From Pythium myriotylum (Eukaryota > Oomycota > Peronosporomycetes > Pythiales > Pythiaceae): a stretch of 64,000 bases of DNA. This document shows positions 10,977-21,100 of the stretch, in pieces. Below the pieces are notes generated by a model that did no database searches, had not been told where the DNA came from, and was given only the letters and a program-made list of their open reading frames with translations. Location: positions 1 through 64,000 of the forward strand of contig JALJCQ010000046.1 of assembly GCA_023091665.1 (NCBI GenBank). Reading direction: 5' to 3'. Position numbers and translations under genes: made by a program. Numbering within the stretch: the stretch's first letter is position 1; each line of letters begins with the position of its first letter.

Positions 10977-11048
10977 GCGCGGGTAGCTCAGTGGTAGAGC
11001 TTTCGATTGCAGCTCGAAGGGTCACTGGTTCGAACCCGGTCTCGCGCT
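10977..11048 (+). tRNA. tRNA-Cys(GCA): tRNA-Cys(GCA)
   Basis: Exact match to the 1955 copy. Unit: 1302 bp, T/T/T/A/G, F8, hept 3; same STR type as the unit at 3239. Confidence 0.97.
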
Positions 11049-12278
11049 TCTTTTTGATCCACGCCCGACTCCACTCACATACACAAACACACCGCATACT
11101 ACAACAACCAAAACAATAAAACAACACAACTAATCACCACACAATCAAACACAAACACACACACCAGCACATTATCTATCACCTCCTTCCCGTCACCCTC
11201 ATCCTATCCTCGACAATGCTCGCTCTTCGTCGTGCTTGCTTGTCTTTCTTTCCACACTCCACCGCTGCCCGCATGTTGGCTCCATTTGATGAGCATGTCA
11301 CCATCTAACCAGCGTGTGCGTTCAGCTGACAAGGTGAACCAGGAGTCGGCACCAACCCCCGCACTTGTTCCCACGCATGTGGCTTCAATCCACTCGCACT
11401 CGTTGGTTCTAGCCCCTCACCGCGGACCCAGCGTGGGTGGGTGAGTGGGTGGGTCCCAACTACGAGTCCATCGACCACGTTCAGGTTGGTGTAGTCGTTC
11501 GAGTCTGTCGTGCCAACACATACGCGCAGTTGAGTCGAGATCCTGTGTGGACAATAGACACCTTCGCTCAGCTCGCACAGACGACACGAGGCGAAGGATG
11601 AAGGACGGATCAGCCCACCTGTGTGGGGTGGCATCAACCGGAAGGCAAGCGGGATGCTCGTTTCGGTTTCGGTCGCGGTTTCGGTATCGGTTTCGGTCGC
11701 GGTCGCGGTCGCGGTCGCGGTCGCGGTCGCGGTCGCGGTCGCGGTTCCGAGTTCAGTTTGGCTTTTGGTTTCGTTGATGTGAGGATAGCACTCATCATGC
11801 GTGAGAGAATGATAGTACGACGAGATAACGGGCTGACAAGCATGATCGGTAGGCAGACGTATAGGCCAATCGAGTCGTGGACGGCGTCGGATGGATGGAT
11901 GGCATTTGGGTCGGGTGTTTGACAGCAGTGCGGGGTCACACGCATTCGGAAGGAGCTGTGTATCACCACGTAGGGATGGATGGTCAGATGGATCTGGGGT
12001 CTGGGGTCTGGGGTCTGGGTAATGTGTGCGTAGAGGGTAAAGCAATGGCATGCGGTGGGGGTGTAGTGTGGGGAGCGTTGTGTTGGGTTGTTGGGATCCG
12101 TGTGCGCCGGTGCGGCGTGTGGTGGCGTGTGTGTATCTGGTTGTGGCGGTTTGTTGGTTAGTTGTTCGCGTGGAGGCGATGATGTGTGTATTGTGTTGTT
12201 GTTGGTGTAATGTGAAAGTTGTCCAAGTGTATTGTCAAAGCGGGGTTTGTTGAGTGAGCGTAGGAGTCTGGTTTCGAC

Positions 12279-12350
12279 GCGCGGGTAGCTCAGTGGTAGA
12301 GCTTTCGATTGCAGCTCGAAGGGTCACTGGTTCGAACCCGGTCTCGCGCT
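12279..12350 (+). tRNA. tRNA-Cys(GCA): tRNA-Cys(GCA), last intact copy before insertion 2
   Basis: Exact match to the 1955 copy. Unit: 1296 bp, T/T/T/A/G, F7, hept 3. It ends in the 15-nt tRNA stub left by the short element. Confidence 0.97.
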
Positions 12351-13574
12351 TCTTTTTGATCCACGCCCGACTCCACTCACATACACAAACACACCGCATA
12401 CTACAACAACCAAAACAATAAAACAACACAACTAATCACCACACAATCAAACACAAACACACACACCAGCACATTATCTATCACCTCCTTCCCGTCACCC
12501 TCATCCTATCCTCGACAATGCTCGCTCTTCGTCGTGCTTGCTTGTCTTTCTTTCCACACTCCACCGCTGCCCGCATGTTGGCTCCATTTGATGAGCATGT
12601 CACCATCTAACCAGCGTGTGCGTTCAGCTGACAAGGTGAACCAGGAGTCGGCACCAACCCCCGCACTTGTTCCCACGCATGTGGCTTCAATCCACTCGCA
12701 CTCGTTGGTTCTAGCCCCTCACCGCGGACCCAGCGTGGGTGGGTGAGTGGGTGGGTCCCAACTACGAGTCCATCGACCACGTTCAGGTTGGTGTAGTCGT
12801 TCGAGTCTGTCGTGCCAACACATACGCGCAGTTGAGTCGAGATCCTGTGTGGACAATAGACACCTTCGCTCAGCTCGCACAGACGACACGAGGCGAAGGA
12901 TGAAGGACGGATCAGCCCACCTGTGTGGGGTGGCATCAACCGGAAGGCAAGCGGGATGCTCGTTTCGGTTTCGGTCGCGGTTTCGGTATCGGTTTCGGTC
13001 GCGGTCGCGGTCGCGGTCGCGGTCGCGGTCGCGGTCGCGGTTCCGAGTTCAGTTTGGCTTTTGGTTTCGTTGATGTGAGGATAGCACTCATCATGCGTGA
13101 GAGAATGATAGTACGACGAGATAACGGGCTGACAAGCATGATCGGTAGGCAGACGTATAGGCCAATCGAGTCGTGGACGGCGTCGGATGGATGGATGGCA
13201 TTTGGGTCGGGTGTTTGACAGCAGTGCGGGGTCACACGCATTCGGAAGGAGCTGTGTATCACCACGTAGGGATGGATGGTCAGATGGATCTGGGGTCTGG
13301 GGTCTGGGGTCTGGGTAATGTGTGCGTAGAGGGTAAAGCAATGGCATGCGGTGGGGGTGTAGTGTGGGGAGCGTTGTGTTGGGTTGTTGGGATCCGTGTG
13401 CGCCGGTGCGGCGTGTGGTGGCGTGTGTGTATCTGGTTGTGGCGGTTTGTTGGTTAGTTGTTCGCGTGGAGGCGATGATGTGTGTATTGTGTTGTTGTTG
13501 GTGTAATGTGAAAGTTGTCCAAGTGTATTGTCAAAGCGGGGTTTGTTGAGTGAGCGTAGGAGTCTGGTTTCGAC

Positions 13575-13589
13575 GCGCGGGTAGCTCAG
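13575..13589 (+). repeat. Target-site duplication, upstream stub (tRNA nt 1-15)
   Basis: GCGCGGGTAGCTCAG is followed at once by TTTCAAGGCG, the reverse complement of the short element's 3' end. The same 15 nt begin the complete tRNA at 14354, on the far side of the element. Confidence 0.93.
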
Positions 13590-14353
13590 TTTCAAGGCGT
13601 CTGTATTGCTGCACTAGCATTTACGACTGACTTCTAACTGCTCGCTAATCCCGTGCGGGTTCTATGTTGCTAAGGTTCGGTTGAGTCTCGTGGTTGGCTG
13701 GTCGGTTTGTGCTGAGAGGATGAATCCTTGCGTCATGGTTCGTTGGGTTGTTGAGGTTGTTGTTCTGTTGTCGTTGAAGCTGGGTACTGGGTTAACTTGA
13801 CCTTCATTTGCTGGTTTGCTGGTATGTTGATGCTGGGTGAGTTGAGTGTTGGTTGGGTTGAAGCTGGGTTGGCTGAATGCCGGTTGGGTTGATGCTGGGT
13901 TGCTTGAATGCTGGTTGGGTTGAGGTTGGTGTCGGTGAGTGCTGGTTGGGTTGAGGTTGGTGTCGGTGAGTGTTGGTTACCCAACGGTCTCGTGAGTGAA
14001 GGTTGGTGGCTGGGTGCCGTGAGTGTTGGTCACAGCGTGGGTTGATCAGCGGTGGGTTGATATTAGAGTCGACCGGGTGGCCGAGCTCTGGCGCGCGCTC
14101 TCCATGTGGTGAATGTCGGCTCTCCCGATGAAGCCGAAGGAAGCACGCATGGGATGCCGACTGGTCGGCGCGGTGGCGGCAGCGTCCCGATGCCAAGCTT
14201 CTTGCGCTTGGTCTTGGCTCTCGCAGCACCCTTGGTCATGGCGACTGGGTGTGGAGAGGGTCGGGGGTGATGGGCTGGCAGCTGGGCTGGGTGCTTGGAC
14301 TGGACACTTCTGGACTTGGTCACTTGAGGGGTAGCGAGCAAATTGCGAAGTGA
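13590..14353 (-). mobile_element. Short non-autonomous retroelement, copy 2 (complete, 764 bp)
   Basis: On the minus strand the order is: 5' TCACTTCGCAATTTGC; a leader; the 58-codon ORF; about 300 bp of C/A-rich degenerate repeats; a unique 3' region; terminal AATACAGACGCCTTGAAA. The last 18 nt are identical to the LINE 3' end. The element sits after tRNA nt 15 with a 15-bp duplication. It encodes no RT or endonuclease, so it must be mobilised in trans. I see no Pol III boxes near its 5' end, so it is not a classical tRNA-headed SINE; a LINE internal-deletion derivative is possible. Confidence 0.88.
14063..14239 (-). CDS. Small basic ORF of short element, copy 2 (58 aa)
   Basis: Same frame and Kozak context as copy 1, with an intact stop. 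No recognised domain; coding status uncertain. Confidence 0.3.
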   Translation of the reverse strand: MTKGAARAKTKRKKLGIGTLPPPRRPVGIPCVLPSASSGEPTFTTWRARARARPPGRL

Positions 14354-14425
14354 GCGCGGGTAGCTCAGTGGTAGAGCTTTCGATTGCAGCTCGAAGGGTC
14401 ACTGGTTCGAACCCGGTCTCGCGCT
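14354..14425 (+). tRNA. tRNA-Cys(GCA): tRNA-Cys(GCA) rebuilt by target-site duplication
   Basis: A full-length, exact consensus copy whose first 15 nt come from the duplication. Its upstream flank is now the 5' end of the short element (GCGAAGTGA) instead of the array flank (GTTTCGAC). Unit: 1278 bp, T/T/T/A/G, F4, hept 3, with a private G-to-A change (gcggtAggggt). Confidence 0.97.
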
Positions 14426-15631
14426 TCTTTTTGATCCACGCCCGACTCCACTCACATACACAAACACACCGCATACTACAACAACCAAAACAATAAAACA
14501 ACACAACTAATCACCACACAATCAAACACAAACACACACACCAGCACATTATCTATCACCTCCTTCCCGTCACCCTCATCCTATCCTCGACAATGCTCGC
14601 TCTTCGTCGTGCTTGCTTGTCTTTCTTTCCACACTCCACCGCTGCCCGCATGTTGGCTCCATTTGATGAGCATGTCACCATCTAACCAGCGTGTGCGTTC
14701 AGCTGACAAGGTGAACCAGGAGTCGGCACCAACCCCCGCACTTGTTCCCACGCATGTGGCTTCAATCCACTCGCACTCGTTGGTTCTAGCCCCTCACCGC
14801 GGACCCAGCGTGGGTGGGTGAGTGGGTGGGTCCCAACTACGAGTCCATCGACCACGTTCAGGTTGGTGTAGTCGTTCGAGTCTGTCGTGCCAACACATAC
14901 GCGCAGTTGAGTCGAGATCCTGTGTGGACAATAGACACCTTCGCTCAGCTCGCACAGACGACACGAGGCGAAGGATGAAGGACGGATCAGCCCACCTGTG
15001 TGGGGTGGCATCAACCGGAAGGCAAGCGGGATGCTCGTTTCGGTTTCGGTCGCGGTTTCGGTATCGGTTTCGGTCGCGGTCGCGGTCGCGGTCGCGGTTC
15101 CGAGTTCAGTTTGGCTTTTGGTTTCGTTGATGTGAGGATAGCACTCATCATGCGTGAGAGAATGATAGTACGACGAGATAACGGGCTGACAAGCATGATC
15201 GGTAGGCAGACGTATAGGCCAATCGAGTCGTGGACGGCGTCGGATGGATGGATGGCATTTGGGTCGGGTGTTTGACAGCAGTGCGGGGTCACACGCATTC
15301 GGAAGGAGCTGTGTATCACCACGTAGGGATGGATGGTCAGATGGATCTGGGGTCTGGGGTCTGGGGTCTGGGTAATGTGTGCGTAGAGGGTAAAGCAATG
15401 GCATGCGGTAGGGGTGTAGTGTGGGGAGCGTTGTGTTGGGTTGTTGGGATCCGTGTGCGCCGGTGCGGCGTGTGGTGGCGTGTGTGTATCTGGTTGTGGC
15501 GGTTTGTTGGTTAGTTGTTCGCGTGGAGGCGATGATGTGTGTATTGTGTTGTTGTTGGTGTAATGTGAAAGTTGTCCAAGTGTATTGTCAAAGCGGGGTT
15601 TGTTGAGTGAGCGTAGGAGTCTGGTTTCGAC

Positions 15632-15646
15632 GCGCGGGTAGCTCAG
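15632..15646 (+). repeat. Target-site duplication, upstream stub (tRNA nt 1-15)
   Basis: GCGCGGGTAGCTCAG is joined to TTTCAAGGCG. Its partner is the start of the tRNA at 16426. Confidence 0.93.
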
Positions 15647-16425
15647 TTTCAAGGCGTCTGTATTGCTGCACTAGCATTTACGACTGACTTCTAACTGCTC
15701 GCTAATCCCGTGCGGGTTCTATGTTGCTAAGGTTCGGTTGAGTCTCGTGGTTGGCTGGTCGGTTTGTGCTGAGAGGATGAATCCTTGCGTCATGGTTCGT
15801 TGGGTTGTTGAGGTTGTTGTTCTGTTGTCGTTGAAGCTGGGTACTGGGTTAACTTGACCTTCATTTGCTGGTTTGCTGGTATGTTGATGCTGGGTGAGTT
15901 GAGTGTTGGTTGGGTTGAAGCTGGGTTGGCTGAATGCCGGTTGGGTTGATGCTGGGTTGCTTGAATGCTGGTTGGGTTGAGGTTGGTGTCGGTGAGTGCT
16001 GGTTGGGTTGAGGTTGGTGTCGGTGAGTGTTGGTTACCCAACGGTCTCGTGAGTGAAGGTTGGTGGCTGGGTGCCGTGAGTGTTGGTCACAGCGTGGGTT
16101 GATCAGCGGTGGGTTGATCAGCGGTGGGTTGATATTAGAGTCGACCGGGTGGCCGAGCTCTGGCGCGCGCTCTCCATGTGGTGAATGTCGGCTCTCCCGA
16201 TGAAGCCGAAGGAAGCACGCATGGGATGCCGACTGGTCGGCGCGGTGGCGGCAGCGTCCCGATGCCAAGCTTCTTGCGCTTGGTCTTGGCTCTCGCAGCA
16301 CCCTTGGTCATGGCGACTGGGTGTGGAGAGGGTCGGGGGTGATGGGCTGGCAGCTGGGCTGGGTGCTTGGACTGGACACTTCTGGACTTGGTCACTTGAG
16401 GGGTAGCGAGCAAATTGCGAAGTGA
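15647..16425 (-). mobile_element. Short non-autonomous retroelement, copy 3 (779 bp)
   Basis: It differs from copy 2 chiefly by a 15-bp tandem duplication near position 16105 (gatcagcggtgggtt). It shares gtcacAgcg and gaccGgg with copy 2 but not with copy 1, suggesting that copies 2 and 3 are sister copies or were homogenised. Confidence 0.88.
16135..16311 (-). CDS. Small basic ORF of short element, copy 3 (58 aa)
   Basis: Identical in translation to copies 1 and 2; the 15-bp duplication lies downstream of its stop. Coding status uncertain. Confidence 0.3.
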   Translation of the reverse strand: MTKGAARAKTKRKKLGIGTLPPPRRPVGIPCVLPSASSGEPTFTTWRARARARPPGRL

Positions 16426-16497
16426 GCGCGGGTAGCTCAGTGGTAGAGCTTTCGATTGCAGCTCGAAGGGTCACTGGTTCGAACCCGGTCTCGCGCT
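16426..16497 (+). tRNA. tRNA-Cys(GCA): tRNA-Cys(GCA) rebuilt by target-site duplication
   Basis: Full-length exact consensus copy downstream of short element 3. Unit: 1284 bp, T/T/T/A/G, F5, hept 3, with the G at +580 otherwise seen only in the unit at 1955. Confidence 0.97.
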
Positions 16498-17709
16498 TCT
16501 TTTTGATCCACGCCCGACTCCACTCACATACACAAACACACCGCATACTACAACAACCAAAACAATAAAACAACACAACTAATCACCACACAATCAAACA
16601 CAAACACACACACCAGCACATTATCTATCACCTCCTTCCCGTCACCCTCATCCTATCCTCGACAATGCTCGCTCTTCGTCGTGCTTGCTTGTCTTTCTTT
16701 CCACACTCCACCGCTGCCCGCATGTTGGCTCCATTTGATGAGCATGTCACCATCTAACCAGCGTGTGCGTTCAGCTGACAAGGTGAACCAGGAGTCGGCA
16801 CCAACCCCCGCACTTGTTCCCACGCATGTGGCTTCAATCCACTCGCACTCGTTGGTTCTAGCCCCTCACCGCGGACCCAGCGTGGGTGGGTGAGTGGGTG
16901 GGTCCCAACTACGAGTCCATCGACCACGTTCAGGTTGGTGTAGTCGTTCGAGTCTGTCGTGCCAACACATACGCGCAGTTGAGTCGAGATCCTGTGTGGA
17001 CAATGGACACCTTCGCTCAGCTCGCACAGACGACACGAGGCGAAGGATGAAGGACGGATCAGCCCACCTGTGTGGGGTGGCATCAACCGGAAGGCAAGCG
17101 GGATGCTCGTTTCGGTTTCGGTCGCGGTTTCGGTATCGGTTTCGGTCGCGGTCGCGGTCGCGGTCGCGGTCGCGGTTCCGAGTTCAGTTTGGCTTTTGGT
17201 TTCGTTGATGTGAGGATAGCACTCATCATGCGTGAGAGAATGATAGTACGACGAGATAACGGGCTGACAAGCATGATCGGTAGGCAGACGTATAGGCCAA
17301 TCGAGTCGTGGACGGCGTCGGATGGATGGATGGCATTTGGGTCGGGTGTTTGACAGCAGTGCGGGGTCACACGCATTCGGAAGGAGCTGTGTATCACCAC
17401 GTAGGGATGGATGGTCAGATGGATCTGGGGTCTGGGGTCTGGGGTCTGGGTAATGTGTGCGTAGAGGGTAAAGCAATGGCATGCGGTGGGGGTGTAGTGT
17501 GGGGAGCGTTGTGTTGGGTTGTTGGGATCCGTGTGCGCCGGTGCGGCGTGTGGTGGCGTGTGTGTATCTGGTTGTGGCGGTTTGTTGGTTAGTTGTTCGC
17601 GTGGAGGCGATGATGTGTGTATTGTGTTGTTGTTGGTGTAATGTGAAAGTTGTCCAAGTGTATTGTCAAAGCGGGGTTTGTTGAGTGAGCGTAGGAGTCT
17701 GGTTTCGAC

Positions 17710-17724
17710 GCGCGGGTAGCTCAG
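17710..17724 (+). repeat. LINE target-site duplication, upstream stub (tRNA nt 1-15)
   Basis: GCGCGGGTAGCTCAG is joined to TTTCAAGGCGTCTGTATT, the LINE 3' terminus. The other copy of the 15 nt starts the tRNA at 25067. Confidence 0.94.
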
Positions 17725-18116
17725 TTTCAAGGCGTCTGTATTAACTAAAATTAATGCGACTATGACTACTCTAATCTACCTCGTCGATGAATATTATACA
17801 CTTGACTAGTATGTGACGAGGCTGGGAGCTTCAATTGTTGAGTTGTTGGTTGACTTCCGTTGGTCTTGACTGGTCTAGGTACTTGTTTTAGCACATCGGT
17901 TGGATAACTGCGGTTAGCTCAAATGGTTATGAGCGTGGACCCCGATGTTGTCGGTCGCGCGGGTTCGATCCCCACCTCGGGGAGGTTTCTTGTGCTAGTG
18001 GTTTCGCTTGACTTCGGCCGCGAGGGTACGCTCTGATTCCAAAACGAGGTTGGTTTCGAGCCAGTATTGAAAGCAAGCACCCGCACTGAAGAAGAAGAAA
18101 CGGCAGGAAATCGCTT
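17725..18116 (-). other. LINE 3' untranslated region
   Basis: This is 392 nt from the ORF2 stop to the element end. The outer 180 bp are A/T-richer than the rest of the element. The terminal 18 nt (AATACAGACGCCTTGAAA) are shared with all short elements whose 3' ends are visible, and are the likely template signal for the reverse transcriptase. A tRNA-like sequence lies inside on the opposite strand. Confidence 0.75.
17908..17983 (+). pseudogene. Degenerate tRNA-like sequence with A and B boxes, antisense to LINE
   Basis: GGTTAGCTCAAATGGTTATGAGC resembles a D arm with the A box. GGTTCGATCCC is a perfect B box, followed by CCCAC and a 3' acceptor-like CTCGGGG plus A. The 5' acceptor strand (CTGCGGT) pairs poorly and no good anticodon stem forms, so it is not a functional tRNA. 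The D and T arms look most like tRNA-Ile. The first TTTT downstream on this strand is at 18115-18118, beside the ORF2 stop, so a roughly 210-nt Pol III transcript antisense to the 3' UTR is conceivable. Confidence 0.5.
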
Positions 18117-21100
18117 TTATGCCAAAAAGCGAACTGCAAACAACCCCATGTTGTTTTGCATGAAGGCACCAAGCGAAGGCGTAGACTGGAGACTTGACAA
18201 CACAACCTGAAGCGAAGCACGCTGCGCATCGTCGTACACACGTCGAAGACACGCACGCACATGAGCACCCACAGTCGTATACACCACACGCAGTGCTGCA
18301 ATTGTTGGCATCGGGGACCGCCCGTTGAACAGTCGCCCATTGCGTTCAGTCCACAACAGGTGAAGCACCACAGCACGGATGACTTGCCACAGGTCTTGGA
18401 TTTCTTCTGTGTGGTCCTTCCACACGGGAGCAACGCGGATGGCTTTACCGAAGACAATGTCGGTCCAGGAGGGTCGAGATGTGAAGAACACCGACATATC
18501 ACGGAAGATGTCGCGCCATATCACAGTCGGCAGCACACACTCGAAGAACAAATGACGCGCCGTCTCCACTGAGTTGCAGCCTGGTCGAACACAGTACACG
18601 ATGCCGGGATTTGCCACCGTCATGAACGAGAAGCGTGAGCGAGTCGGTAACAAGCCGTACGCCAAGCGGAACTGGAGGTCTTCGTATATCGGGAGAAGCA
18701 ACACACGAAGCCGCTTGCGTAGCTTGTTGAATCGGAGGACCACGTCTGTAGGCGCTCGAGGGTCGTGGAAGAACAGCGGATGCGTTCTCGTCGGCTCTGG
18801 AGCTTGCCACACCAGGCGGAGCAGTTGGGATCGTGGAATGCGCGGCACCCAGCACACACGGTCGTTGATCTTCACACCGACTCGCGGATGTTGGTGCTCA
18901 GGCGCCGTCGGTAGCACTCCATCGACTGGGACAGAGCACATTGTGCAGAGACGCCCGAAAACTTGCGTGGCTTCCTCGTGAAGCTTGAGCAGCCACGTGT
19001 ACTGTCGATACGGGGTGATGGAGACTTGGGTGTAGTCGACATGTCGCTCAGCAAACTCGATCGCGCTCGGCCACTTGTCGCCTTCACCAGCGAAGTCACG
19101 AAGAGATCGCAACTGAAAGACACGGGCAACTTGCCGACGGAAGCTTCGTTGCGGCTCTGCAATCATGCTGAGAGAACGATGCTGGGACGGCGTTGTGTCG
19201 GAACGGCTGGTTGGGAGGAACTGGAAGTTCTTGTCGCCATGGAACCAGATCGGTTGGTCGAGTGCAAACGCAAGACGGTCTTCTGGAGGGAGGTCGAGCC
19301 ACGACACCGGCCACTTGATAGCGTACCAAGTCTTCCAGGCCGCACGCCACCACGAAGAGAGCTGGTCCCACTCGATCGAGCCTCGATGCCGCCACGGACT
19401 GACGTAGAGAAAGTCGAGTGGCCTCTGCGGGCCCCACCGCGGAAGACTGATCCGCAGCAGCTCGACTCCTGCTACCGTCCAGTTGCCGGTCGTCGATGCC
19501 GAAGCTGCCGTGAACTGAAGCAGGAGCTGCAGTGACTGTCGCTTGAGCACACCGTCGAGACTCGGTACCTGCAGACCCCCAGACTCGCGCGGCAGGTTGA
19601 CAAATTCGTTCGAGATCAACTGGACATGCCGAGCGTCGCGTTCGTAGCGCCGACTCAAGACGAACCGGTGTAGCGCGGCTTGCCACTTCTTCACTCGTCC
19701 TGGCGGCACAACAACGTGAGCAGTGTAGTGCCACAGACGTGAGAGCACCATGGTCTGGGCGACGAGGAGCCTGCCTTGGAGCGTCCGTGCGCGCCGAAAC
19801 CACTGCTTGAACCCGTCAAAGAAGCGTCGATCGAGGTCTTCAACAATCAATTCCGTTGTGCGTCGTTGACCGAACAGGAGACCGAGGAACTTGACCGTGG
19901 AGTCTTCATCGAGAACCTGCACACCTGGTATGCCCGGGCATCGCCGCGTTCGATGCAGCGACATCAGCACACACTTGTTCACGTTGAGCTTGGCGCCGGA
20001 GCCTTGACAGTATTCTTCGACCAACCCAAGTTGCGCCTCGACACCAGCGATAGAGCCCGACAGTAACGTCGAGTCGTCGGCGAAGAAAATACTCGCGACG
20101 GTGGCATCCGCTGTCAAGCAGATCCCATGTTCTTCGTGCTGGCGGAGCAGGTTACCGAGTGGCTCGATAACAAGCAAGAACAGCAGCGCCGACAGCGGAT
20201 CACCTTGCTTGACTCCGCGCGTTGGGCAGAGCGGGTCTTGCACGAATCCGTTGATCATGAGATGCGCGTGTGGTCGAGTGTACAGGAGCTTCACCCACCC
20301 CGAGAACGCCCCGCCACATCCCATCCGATCGAGCACCTGAAACATGTAGTTCCAGTTGACGCGGTCGTACGCCTTCTCAAAGTCGAGGAACATGGCGTAG
20401 GCTTCCTCGTCGCGCGCGGTGACGAGGTCTTGCAGGTCACTCACGAAACGAACGTGGTGATGCAGAGAGCGACCACGCACGAAAGCCTTCTGGTCTTGGT
20501 GCACAAGCTTGGTCAGGAACAACTGCAGTCGGAAAGCGAGAACCTTTGACAGTGCCTTCACGTCGACACCCATCAAAGCAATTGGGCGATAGTTGCCTGG
20601 GTCAGCTCGGGATCCCTTCTTGTGCAGCAGACTGATCGCAGACTGGCGCTGACACCGAAGGAGCTCTCCTCGCTGAAGCTGGTAGTTGAACACGATCTCG
20701 AGGCATTCACCGAAGACGTCAGGAGCCACTTGGTAGAACGAAGCTGGAAGCCCATCCATCCCGGGTGCAGACGATGCCCGCATCTTCTTGATTGCACTAG
20801 CAAGGTCCGCCGCTGTGATCGGAGCGTTGAGGATATTTTGCTCGTCTTCAGACAGTCGGCGGTCGATCGTGTCGAGCATCCGGTCAATCTGGCTCTGCTC
20901 AGGCTCTTGGACGACAACACCACCGCGCTCAACATCGCCCATGATACCGCCCCAGTGCTGACCGAAGACAGCCGCGATATCCGCGGGGTTGCTGGAGGCA
21001 GAGCCATCTCGAAGCCGCACTTCCTCGATGCTGACTCTCCGCAAGGATCCGTCCAGCGGTCGAAAGAAGTACTTGGATGACATCTCCGCGTGTTGAGCCT

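Larger units (their letters stand above)
659..13589 (+). repeat. Tandem array block 1: ten tRNA-Cys units
   Basis: Ten head-to-tail units of 1277-1302 bp run from the damaged copy at 667 to the 15-nt tRNA stub at 13575. Spacer order after the tRNA: T5 terminator; about 150 bp that is A/C-rich with few G; about 450 bp of mixed sequence containing a G-quadruplex motif; the GGTCGC hexamer STR; about 250 bp of mixed sequence; the CTGGGGT heptamer STR; then about 280 bp that is G/T-rich up to the next tRNA. All units carry haplotype T/T/T/A/G. The unit at 1955 has a G at +580 (caatGgac) that is shared only with the unit at 16426. I see no convincing protein gene in the spacer. Confidence 0.95.
14354..15646 (+). 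repeat. Tandem array block 2: one unit between two short elements
   Basis: A single 1278-bp unit lies between short elements 2 and 3, plus the 15-nt stub belonging to the next insertion. Spacer layout is the same as in block 1. Confidence 0.93.
16426..17724 (+). repeat. Tandem array block 3: one unit between short element 3 and the LINE
   Basis: One 1284-bp unit, then the 15-nt stub that marks the LINE insertion. Confidence 0.93.

Noticed and set aside
12936..13595. 219-codon ORF ending in the interrupted tRNA (MKLSYPRVETRLL...)
   Set aside because: It arises only because the inserted element supplies an upstream ATG to the antisense spacer frame.
17908..17983. Functional tRNA gene in the LINE 3' region
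   Set aside because: The 5' acceptor strand and the anticodon stem do not pair, and no T-run closely follows the 3' end.
19096..19803. Long alternative-frame ORFs within the LINE (for example 235 codons on the minus strand, several on the plus strand)
   Set aside because: They are shadows of ORF1 and ORF2 in high-GC DNA; only the two long frames contain LINE motifs.
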